Origin: Paraescarpia echinospica
Taxonomy: Eukaryota > Annelida > Polychaeta > Sabellida > Siboglinidae
Reading direction: 5' to 3'
Assembly: GCA_020002185.1 (NCBI GenBank)
Contig: CM034538.1
Coordinates: 3,378,773 to 3,442,772, forward strand
Length of the DNA stretch: 64,000 bases
The notes under the pieces were generated by a model. It had not been told where the DNA came from. It searched no databases and worked only from the letters and a program-made list of their open reading frames with translations. Below, piece after piece: positions 54,201-64,000 of this stretch. Position 1 is the first letter of the stretch; each line of letters begins with the position of its first letter. The translations under genes were made by a program, and so were the position numbers.

Positions 54201-57200
54201 AGTTATGGATGTCTTCAGACGTGGGGATAGACCACAATTCACTTTATTGACTTTTTGACAATAATTAGTATTGTCATAGTCAATAAAATACACAATATTT
54301 CATTAAATTAATTAATTAAATAAGGTTACGTTAAACTTAATGTTGACAGCATTACGGTTATTAGTTTGAGTAATTATTTCTGCATTTTAATATTGTCTAC
54401 CAGAGGTAATTTATCATACTATGATGCAGTCAGAATATAATTTTATGTTTACTAACAGTTTGTTGCAAAATGTAATGATGTATTTTGTTTTATTTATTTA
54501 TGCTGTACTGTGCTATCCATGATGTATACATTAAAGATAATAAATAATAATAGTAAAACTTAAAGCGATTCTTTGATAATTTTAATCTCTTTGTAATGTA
54601 CGCAGTTATTAAATAATCCTGTTAATATAATTATCTCATGTAATTGTTGCCTTTATTTCATTAGAATTATGTTTTAGTAATCATTAATGACCCTAACAAT
54701 ATATCGAAAAAATAACTGCACGTACGCGCAGTTTCCACTTTGACCCCACCTTCACGATCCGTATAAAGCATTCTCATGAATATTCTGGACTGTCAGACTT
54801 CGATTAGCTACGTCGAGTTAATAGATGCAAGAAAAACGTCATCAACATGTATGTATTTGGATTAGCCACCGCCATGCGAATGAGTCGTGACCAATAAAAT
54901 TATCAAAAGGAAACGTGGACCAGCTGCTGTTTATGTCACAGATTTAATAAAGAAAAGAAGGAAAATATATGGAATAAACGGAGAATGAATATAATGACAG
55001 CTCATGTCAGACGGATTGATTTAAAAGAAAAACACCAGATCTCCATGCACGAAGACGCTGATGACATATTGAAATATTTGGAATGTTGTGGTTTTATATT
55101 GTGAATTTTCAAAATTATTGTAAAATCAACTTTGGTGGCACCTTTTTATACACTACTCCCAGTATAGTTCATTTAACACAAACTTGTTTCAACAAATGTT
55201 GAAGAATATGCTGTAGAACACAATCCAAGCATGATGAGCATAAGAAAGCATACGTTTTATTATGTATACTGTACTCCTATTTTGCAACAAAATGATGGAA
55301 TGTTGTGCATTTGTATGCACAAATTGATCGATTGCACAAGTCCATTTGAAACATGTAGCGATGTACATATTCCCAGCAGAAGCCACGGAAAACTAATGAC
55401 AATGTGGCAGAACAAAGTCAGACATGTTCTTCACTACTGTGTCAGTTAACACATTGTCCAATTAACAGCACTGCTATGCATTTTGGTACACAAAGCTATC
55501 ATATGCACACATCCATTTGAAACACGAAATGATGTACAATTTCCCAGTAGATGTCGCACAGAACAGAATGGGGCAGAACATAATCAGGCATAATCTTATG
55601 TCAGGTGACTCATTGTCCAATTAATGGCACTGTTGAGTAGAACTCTTCAATTTCCTCTTTCCATCAACTCGGTTTGTTTGCTAGCTACACAGCATAACAT
55701 TCTTGGTATAAGTAATAATATTATAATATTAATGACAACATTTATCTAAAATGTTCATTACATTATTTACAAGCACTCATTTTTAGTTTTACATGTATTG
55801 TATGAACCAATGATGTAAGGATTTTCAGAAATTAAATGGCATGTAATATATAACGTTCATCTAACAAAATTAGTTAATTTGAAATAGATTACTGTTATTT
55901 TCTATGTTGTAATTCATGCAACGTGTCAGAGTAGTGGAGTTCATTGTGGTCCAGTAATGTGTGGCAGGTTCAAATCCTGCTGGTGTTTGAATGTTGCATC
56001 CAAAACAGTACTGGTTGTGCACATCCACTGATTCTATTAATTGCCTTCAGCAGGTGTATTTAATTTTTTTATGTGGTCCCTACCTACCTTTTTTAGTCCT
56101 TTGGGCTGAAGGTCCAACGGACTATTGCCATCACTGTGCGTCCGACGTCCGCCATTAGCTGCCGTATCTCAGAAAGAGTTAAGCAACTTTTGCTTTAATT
56201 TTTTATAGACATTTCTTGTGGTAGTGCCACTTTACCCATGAAATCTGTATTAATTGAATCATTCTAAGGGCACCAAAGATCCCCTAAAATGGCAGATTTG
56301 CTAACCAAATTGTCTACTGCAGTAGTTATAATTGGTCACTGGCAGAGGCTTGTGTCAACAGACAGCATTAACCCACTAGACCCCTGTTAAACTGGACAGT
56401 TGCATGTAGGTTTTAAGCTGTGTCAAACAGTGGGCTGTAACTAATGTGTAATGGGAATCCCACTGCACTGGTAGAACCTGAGGAACTTTAAACAGCAATA
56501 TACATAATTATCTTAATGATCTATGACTATGATTCACCAAAAACATTTCATTAATAATTACAAACTCACAATATAATCCAAAGGACCTCAGGGCCTCTTG
56601 GCCCATTTTTATCTGAAGTATTATATTAATTTTTATGTGATTCAATAAACAACACACTAACAAATCAAGCATTTACAGTTTTGAAAATTTAAGTTGAACC
56701 CTGATGAGATTGTATCAGGGATTTTTTATTCCTTACTCAACATCACTCCTAGGACAGTCAAAATGTATATATTGCATAACAAATGCCTACATACTAATAT
56801 GACAACAAATGCCTACATACTGATATGAACATGCACCTATGTTGAATGGAAGATTTTGCACATACTTATTTAGTAAAGGTAACACCATAATGCAATTCAA
56901 CTGTTTTATTTCTCCATTCAATGCAGGAAAATTACATCATGAAACAACACAAATTGCGTCGACTATGATCAGGACATTGATGACGATCCAAAATTGTTTC
57001 TCTTCTCCTTCAGGTTAGGCAGCTACTGTCAAACAGTTTCCGTGAACTCATTATCAGTGTAATGCAAATTAAACAATACTTATTGTGTTGGAATGTGTTA
57101 AAGGGAACTGTTTGTCATGCAAGTACAACCACAGATTTGTTTAAATACACCCAGCATTGCAGCTTCTTGATTGACCATACAATGGATGTGGGACATATAC

Positions 57201-57485
57201 AATGTGTCTAATAAAAAGATGTACAATCATGTAATGTGAACATGAGGAATTACATCACGCAATACCACGCCGCTTTTATTGAAAAAGAATTTTCTTTCTT
57301 AATTCTTTCTAATAGTTGCATCATTAAACACAACCCACAAATGTCCCATCTTTGAAGAGCAAGTACCATGCCCTGGTATCTACAGCACAACAACATGATT
57401 TTAACAAGATACGTATTAAATATGATATTGTGCACTCAAGTAGCAATGTATAGTACATTAGTAGGCAGCGTTGGGTTCAATTCTT
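54201..57485. other. intergenic AT-rich sequence with minor repeats
   Basis: Two diverged copies of a roughly 140-bp block (CATTTGAAAC, GATGTACA, TTCCCAG) lie at about 55300-55440 and 55480-55620. A tRNA-like T-arm (GCAGGTTCAAATCCTGC, 55964-55980) suggests a SINE remnant near 55921-55990. A block starting TTTAGTCCTTTGGGCTGAAG at 56091 has the look of a dispersed repeat. No genes seen. Confidence 0.5.
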
Positions 57486-58413
57486 AATTGAATTAGAATT
57501 GAATTGATCAACGAAATGCTTGAATATGAATTGAATTGGAATTGAATAAAACCAAAACACTTTGAATTGGAATTGAATCCCCAAAGTAAGATGAATTGAA
57601 TGAATTAATCGAAATAGAAAATTTGCACCTCCAATTATACACATTACACGAATAAATACATATTTTCATGTAAATATTATTGCAATACTCAATGTTTTTT
57701 GTTCGGGTATCCATTTGTTCTACCCTATTTGCTTGCTATACGTGGCGAATACTTGCATTATTAGGCCCTGCAAATTAATCAACAATAATGCGTTTCATGC
57801 CATATACACATCACATGAATGCATCGACATTGGCACAGGCGTTACACTGTGTTGTTTTTTTACAATATTAATGCATATTTTTTTAAATGATTGACTAATA
57901 AGCTAACAGCACATGATGTGAACTCGTGAGCATATGTGACATATTTAATGTTGTAAGCATCATCGTAGTTTATTAAAAAATAACTAACAAAATGACTCGG
58001 CTAGTGATCGCATTTTTCTAACTGTTTTTCCCCAGCAGATTTTGGCAAAGGCGGCTTTTCTCAAACAGATTCGAAAGGCATAGCCCGTTTGGATATGATG
58101 ATGGCGGCGCCAGTGATGATGCCTCGTTTTGATTGACCAAAATGAGTAAATTACTGCACGTTCGTTTCGGGTGCTTTTTTGACGATAACAACAATTGTAA
58201 CGAGTGTGCTCCGTGGGCGTTGCATTTCACGTTACAATAAATTGAGCAATACCGAGCGTAAAACACATTTTTGTTAACAGCGTCTTCAGGTGACTAGTCT
58301 TGACAATACGCTTGTGTTCCAGCAATATCACATTATTAACCGACTATACACTATGATGCTAATGACGTAATAGTGTTAAATTGTTGTATATAAATACATT
58401 ATAATACATTCTA
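57486..58413 (+). repeat. dispersed repeat, copy 2, left half
   Basis: Counterpart of 48729-50314 with two deletions relative to it. It is cut at ACATTCTATG by the LTR that starts at 58414 and resumes at 60786. Confidence 0.85.
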
Positions 58414-59019
58414 TGTCTCGCGGTCGGCTCAGTTCGGTAGTTCGAGAGAATCACTACAACTCCACACCTGTAAAAAGGTGTAATTCTGTTTTAATAGCAG
58501 ATTCTATGTAACAACATGTGGCTTTACCAGCCAGTGCCAGGACTCTGTCCAGTAAATGTACAATACAATAGATACAAGAAACAACTGCTACAACTGTATC
58601 AATGCCTTGTATCAAATACAGAACATATTAAGTAAAACACTTGTAGACGTAGTGTTATTGACATATCTGATAGGTGACAATTAGTTATTGTCAATGACTA
58701 TATAACACTAATATAACAAATAACAATTAAACGCAACATGTATTTCAAAATAACATATAAGTAGACTATGCACTTTTAGTTTACAATAACATAAAGGTAA
58801 ATAATGTAACATACCTGTAAAAAGATGTAATGCTGTTTTAATAGCGGAGTCTATGTAACAACATGTGGCTTTACCAGCCAGTGCCAGGACTCTGTCCAGG
58901 TTGACACCTCAATCCCTTGATGGCTAATGTGTCAAGTATACCCTTTTATTAAATACCTGCCACAGTGTGGCGTGGCAGCTCTATGACAACTATAGTGTTT
59001 AACTATAGTACCCTCTACA
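58414..59019 (-). repeat. 3' LTR of Ty3/gypsy B, 606 bp
   Basis: On the minus strand it starts TGTAGAGGG and ends GCGAGACA, giving TG..CA termini. A purine tract (TGGAGGGGGTAGA, 59020-59035) precedes it, and AATAAAAG lies inside (about 58944). An internal roughly 85-bp duplication (CCTGTAAAAAGGTGTAAT and TGTAACAACATGTGGCTTTA) sits at about 58466-58550 and 58811-58900. Confidence 0.75.
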
Positions 59020-60785
59020 TCTACCCCCTCCATCAATGAATGTCGTCCCGACATTCCAATAGTAAACACAATAATACATATTACTCTTGAACACATGTTC
59101 AAATGTTGTCTATGACAATTTAGCAAGTACATCACAAAATCCTTGATTAAACATGGAAAATGCTAAGGCAGGAGTCAGTACTTGTTGAGCAAAGTCAGTG
59201 TAACGAGCAGGTTTCCGTATTTCCCGTTTAGGCCGGTTACGCACAGCTGGTGATAGCAACCTCACCCGACACGGTGAGCGTTCAGCAATGTCCGGAATCT
59301 CTGCATTCTCACCAAGCTCTCATTTGCCCTTTTCCTCATCTAACACTTCCGATTCCATCCTCAGCAAGCTCTCCTTCGTCCCTTTCCTCATCTGACATCT
59401 GATACTCCCTGCATTCATCCTCATTAAGTAGTTCCATCTCGCAATTGGGATCTGGAATATCCATGTCTCCAGGTGTTCCTTCTGACGCACGTTCTAATGC
59501 GGCAGGCACACACTCTCCAGCCTCTGGATCAAGTGGCTTCCCCATGACCATTCTAACACAGTCGTCATCCTCCGACTCGTACTCGATCAGTGTTGCTTCT
59601 TCTTTCTCTCTCTCAGAGCCGCGCACAGACACACCACCGCGCCTCTCTGTCCTTGCACCCGCCGGCCGACTTTGCATTATCGCCACAGATTCCTTCTCAT
59701 TCGCAGACAGCGGAAGGAAGTTTACTGGTAGCAACATGTTCCGGTGCAGTGTCCTCTTGACTCCACGCCCTCCTTCTCGCTGCACCACAAACACAGGAAT
59801 CTCTCTCTCCGGCTGCTCCTTTACTACACAGATATCTTCTTCCCACCGGTTTGCCAGCTTATTGCGGCCTCGCAAGCCAACGTTCCGTACCAACACGCGA
59901 TCACCAATTTCAACTGTTCCTCCTGTAGCACGTCTGTCGTAGTGCCTTTTATGACGCCTGGCAGACTTGTTGCTTTCTGTTGTAGCAATCTTATAAGAAG
60001 ATTCCAACCATTCCCGCAGCTGCTTGGTGTAATCAGTGTGGTCTGCCACTTCTGATTGACGTTCATTTGATTCTACACCCATGGCCAGATCGATTGGCAG
60101 TTGTGGGTGTTTGCCAAATACCAGGTAGAATGGCGAGAAGCCAGTTGCTTCGTTTCTGGTAGCATTGTAAGCATGCACCAATGTTGGTGCATAAGCCTTC
60201 CAGTTGGCCTTCTTCGTTACACTTAATGTACCTAACATGTTCATCAGTGTTGAATTGAACTTTTCACACTGCCCATTTCCCATTGGATGATACGGTGTAG
60301 TTCGGCTTTTTTCAATCCCTGCAAGTTGACACAATTCTTTGATGACATGACTCTCAAAATTTCTACCCTGGTCCGAATGGAGTTTCTGTGGAAAACCATA
60401 GTGTAGAAATGTGTCATACAAAGCTTTTGCTGTGGTCTTGGCAGTCTGATTGCGTGTGGGAACAGCCTGGGCATACCGAGTGAAGTGGTCAGTCGTGACT
60501 AATACATTTTCAATCCTTCCTTTTGATGGTTCCACGGTTAGATAATCTCAAACGGCTGGTGTGTGCGAATGTTCACAAGTGGTGTTCGATCTGGGTTGAC
60601 TTTTCTTCGTATACAGGCTTCACATGTTTGCAGTTTCTTGCGCACATCTTCTGCCATGTGTGGCCAGAAGAATCTGGCACGAACAAGGTCTAGGGTCCTA
60701 GTTCTTCCCAAGTGGCCTAACTGATCATGCAGACCGATCATTGCTTCGTCTCTCTTTGCCGCTGGAAGAACTAGCTGGAACGATT
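58414..60785 (-). mobile_element. Ty3/gypsy B, 3' part (integrase and 3' LTR)
   Basis: The 3' LTR (58414-59019) and integrase region are present. RT, protease and gag are absent because the frame is replaced at 60786 by the other half of the host repeat. It occupies the position where the undamaged repeat (50315-50423) has about 100 bp of its own sequence. Confidence 0.85.
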
Positions 60786-60909
60786 CGCACGCACGGCAGA
60801 ATATGACAGTTAACGTGCCTAGAACTTCTTGATTACTTCTGTAAGTTATTTCAGAAAGGTCTGCAATACGCGTGAAACAATTGTTGTCCATACATGTGTT
60901 TGTTGTCAA
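59336..60909 (-). pseudogene. Ty3/gypsy B integrase, frameshifted deletion
   Basis: The zinc-binding domain (LHDQLGHLG, RFFWPHM, CEACIRRK) ends at PFEII before a stop at 60538. The second frame starts close to EPSKGRIENVLV and carries HSDQGRNFES (second Asp) and PMGNGQCEKFNSTL (Glu). The short stretch that should hold the first catalytic Asp is missing at the junction, which also shifts the frame. The C-terminal GDRVLVRNVGLRG domain and an acidic tail complete it. The first codons above about 60785 belong to the adjoining repeat. Confidence 0.85.
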
Positions 60910-61068
60910 CCTGTGACCATCAAAATTACGGAATTTTTAGATAATGGAATTCACTCCCCGATCGAGAAGGCCCGGCCGACTGCTTCGCAACTGGGCGCAT
61001 GACACGCACACATACACACACGCACGCACAAACACGCACGCGCAACGAAACACATACGCATGCACATG
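60786..61068 (+). repeat. dispersed repeat, copy 2, right half, running into gap
   Basis: Near-identical to 50424-50700 (CGCACGCACGGCAGAATATG through the ACGCAC tract). The contig ends inside the CA-rich tract. Confidence 0.9.
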
Positions 61069-62068
61069 NNNNNNNNNNNNNNNNNNNNNNNNNNNNNNNN
61101 NNNNNNNNNNNNNNNNNNNNNNNNNNNNNNNNNNNNNNNNNNNNNNNNNNNNNNNNNNNNNNNNNNNNNNNNNNNNNNNNNNNNNNNNNNNNNNNNNNNN
61201 NNNNNNNNNNNNNNNNNNNNNNNNNNNNNNNNNNNNNNNNNNNNNNNNNNNNNNNNNNNNNNNNNNNNNNNNNNNNNNNNNNNNNNNNNNNNNNNNNNNN
61301 NNNNNNNNNNNNNNNNNNNNNNNNNNNNNNNNNNNNNNNNNNNNNNNNNNNNNNNNNNNNNNNNNNNNNNNNNNNNNNNNNNNNNNNNNNNNNNNNNNNN
61401 NNNNNNNNNNNNNNNNNNNNNNNNNNNNNNNNNNNNNNNNNNNNNNNNNNNNNNNNNNNNNNNNNNNNNNNNNNNNNNNNNNNNNNNNNNNNNNNNNNNN
61501 NNNNNNNNNNNNNNNNNNNNNNNNNNNNNNNNNNNNNNNNNNNNNNNNNNNNNNNNNNNNNNNNNNNNNNNNNNNNNNNNNNNNNNNNNNNNNNNNNNNN
61601 NNNNNNNNNNNNNNNNNNNNNNNNNNNNNNNNNNNNNNNNNNNNNNNNNNNNNNNNNNNNNNNNNNNNNNNNNNNNNNNNNNNNNNNNNNNNNNNNNNNN
61701 NNNNNNNNNNNNNNNNNNNNNNNNNNNNNNNNNNNNNNNNNNNNNNNNNNNNNNNNNNNNNNNNNNNNNNNNNNNNNNNNNNNNNNNNNNNNNNNNNNNN
61801 NNNNNNNNNNNNNNNNNNNNNNNNNNNNNNNNNNNNNNNNNNNNNNNNNNNNNNNNNNNNNNNNNNNNNNNNNNNNNNNNNNNNNNNNNNNNNNNNNNNN
61901 NNNNNNNNNNNNNNNNNNNNNNNNNNNNNNNNNNNNNNNNNNNNNNNNNNNNNNNNNNNNNNNNNNNNNNNNNNNNNNNNNNNNNNNNNNNNNNNNNNNN
62001 NNNNNNNNNNNNNNNNNNNNNNNNNNNNNNNNNNNNNNNNNNNNNNNNNNNNNNNNNNNNNNNNNNNN
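61069..62068. other. assembly gap, 1000 N
   Basis: Exactly 1000 N. The contig on its right starts inside the same foldback sequence that ends the contig before the first gap. Confidence 1.
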
Positions 62069-64000
62069 AAAGTGGTTGTATACATTTTCTGAAAATTTTC
62101 TGTTTTTGTCCCAGAGGGACAAAAACATTAAATTTTCGCGAGGTTAACCCCAACTTTTTTTCTCTAGCTAACCTAATTATATATTTTTAACCGCTAGATG
62201 GCGCCACCATGTGACGTAGTACTCCGATTATCCACTAGGGGCGCTACACCGGAAGTGACGTCGTATCGGAAGTTACTTGACTGTCATGGCAGCCTCTACT
62301 AGGGACGACACGTCGGAAGTGACGTCGCACCGGAAGTTACTTGACTGTCATGGCGGCCTCTACGCTTCCGGTATTCTCGGAAGTGTGTCAACGAATAGAT
62401 ATCTATCATGGCCGGTAGTTGGCGTTATTCTGAGTAGTTACACTGCTATCCGTTGGGGCCATCAGATGTCGCCTGTCTCATGAACGTGCACAGTTTTTGT
62501 GTTAAGGGAAGTCACGTGATGTACGTTCGGTCTGATTGACTATGAAAATGAGATCACGCCGAAAACTAGTGTATATACCGTGCTTCCGACGATTCTGGTC
62601 TTTCCTTTTTCGACTCTCGAGAAGGTCGTATCGTATCTGGTCGCTCGCACTATTTGAAAATATGGAATTGTTACGTTGAAAAGACGGCTGCTTCATATAC
62701 ATATGTTTTCCATTAAAACAAGCGATACCTCATACGAGTCCTATGGTCGCCTCATTGGACATGAATCCGACCAAATGCTCGTCTCTTGACATGAAGGTAT
62801 GTGATGTTTGGCACCTCATTGAATGAAGTCCTGTCAGGTGGTTGTCCTTACATGTTATTGACATAGTCGTTTTCGATCGTAGCAGTTTTCAAATTCGCTT
62901 GCTATGGTCGTGTGTTAAAAAGTTCCGAGTCCTACCGACACTAAAAAGTTCCGAGTGCTACCGATACTAAAAAGTTCCGAGTGCTACCGATACTAAAAAG
63001 TTCCGAGTACTACCGACACTAAAAAGTTCCGAGTACTACCGACACTAAAAAGTTCCGAGTACTAACGACACTAAAAAGTTCCGAGTACTACCGACACTAA
63101 AAAGTTTCGAGTACTAACGACACTAAAAAGTTCCGAGTACTACCGACACTAAAAAGTTCCGAGTACTACCGACACTAAAAAGTTCCGAGTACTACCGACA
63201 CTAAAAAGTTCCGAGTACTAACGACACTAAAAAGTTCCGAGTACTACCGACACTAAAAAGTTCCGAGTACTACTGACACTAAAAAGTTCCGAGTACTACC
63301 GACACTAAAAAGTTCCGAGTACTACCGACACTAAAAAGTTCCGAGTACTACCGACACTAAAAAGTTCCGAGTACTAACGACACTAAAAAGTTCCGAGTAC
63401 TACCGACACTAAAAAGTTCAGAGTACTACCGACACTAAAAAGTTCAGAGTACTACCGACACTAAAAAGTTCCACGTTAAGATTAGTGTTTCGTTTGTCCA
63501 ACTAGTTGATCTAAGTTCAATTCGTGACACGTGTTGGTCAAAGCATAGTGTTTCGTTTGTACAACTCGTGTCTCGTCGGTACTCTCGTGTGATGTGTCAT
63601 CCGTAGTCTCGTGTGATGTGTCATCCGTAGTCTCGTGTGATGTGTCATCCGTAGTCTCGTGATATACCTCGGACATTGTCTCATCGGTACTCTCGTGTGA
63701 TGTGTCATCCGTAGTCTCGTGTGATGTGACATCCGTAGTCTCGTGATATATCTCGGTCATAGTCTCGTCTCTTGTCTCGTCGGTACTCTCGTGTGACGTA
63801 TCATCCGAAGTCTCGTGTGATGTGTCATCCGTAGTCTCGTGACATATCTCGGTCATAGTCTCGTCTCTTGTCTCGTCGGTACTCTCGTGTGATGTGTCAT
63901 CCGTAGTCTCGTGACATATCTCGGTCATAGTCTCGTCTCTTGTCTCGTCGGTACTCTCGTGTGACGTGTCATCCGAAGTCTCGTGATATATCTCGGCCAT
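62069..64000 (-). repeat. inverted, diverged copy of the 28-30 kb foldback, flank and satellites
   Basis: 62069-62205 equals the loop and inner arm of the foldback. 62205-62916 is the reverse complement of the flank at 29245-29961 (about 95% by eye). 62917-63472 is the 26-bp satellite reversed, and 63480-64000 the 24-bp satellite reversed (open minus-strand frame of 172 codons). The window ends inside the array. Confidence 0.92.

Noticed and set aside
55921..55990. tRNA gene
   Set aside because: Good T arm but no convincing acceptor or anticodon stem; a SINE remnant is likelier.

Overview
The window is animal nuclear DNA, most likely from an aquatic invertebrate; I cannot name the species. 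The evidence is one host gene with spliceosomal introns (ankyrin repeats, 32.0-34.8 kb), CR1/L2/Jockey-type LINEs, Ty3/gypsy elements, tRNA-derived short repeats, satellites and long CA/GT tracts. Two runs of exactly 1000 N (30172-31171 and 61069-62068) are scaffold joins, so order and orientation across them are unproven.

The main object is a complete Polinton/Maverick (adintovirus-like, virus-derived element) at 3085-20429. It has 337/338-bp terminal inverted repeats and a 6-bp target-site duplication, GTCGGG. It sits inside the pol gene of a Ty3/gypsy element read leftward (23634 down to about 2722); removing the Polinton and one target-site copy leaves the host reading frame continuous. 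The rightward block carries two tRNA-like Pol III units, a NADAR-domain protein, packaging ATPase, a conserved basic protein, small membrane proteins, integrase, minor capsid (penton), a pVI/pX-like core protein, major capsid protein and an adenain-type protease. Facing it is protein-primed DNA polymerase B (minus, 15250-11089). The right third is unusual: an RPA70-like single-stranded-DNA-binding protein, then four small ATG-less minus-strand reading frames, each preceded by a 3'-splice-site-like signal in the same phase, and a plus-strand gene with a 759-bp intron full of TGCATG repeats. Polymerase, integrase, major capsid, NADAR, RPA-like and one further gene carry stops or frameshifts, so this copy is dead or badly assembled. 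ATPase, protease, penton and core protein are open.

Right of the gypsy element (23.6-25.5 kb) are an array of nuclear-receptor-like half-sites, an array of CTCF-like motifs and a broken two-exon zinc-finger gene with a PLDLS motif. Then comes a 3.7-kb satellite field (25.5-29.2 kb) and a 700-bp flank ending in a foldback with two inner hairpins (29962-30171). A diverged inverted copy of foldback, flank and satellites occupies 62069-64000.

The middle contig (31172-61068) holds the ankyrin gene, an L2-like LINE fragment, three same-strand copies of a CR1 LINE whose ORF1 has an SGNH esterase domain (39.0-48.2 kb), a family of six hairpin-forming repeats (50.3-52.0 kb), a 5'-truncated LINE with an unbroken reverse transcriptase (52.8-54.2 kb), and a dispersed repeat present twice, the second copy split by a partial Ty3/gypsy element with a 606-bp LTR.
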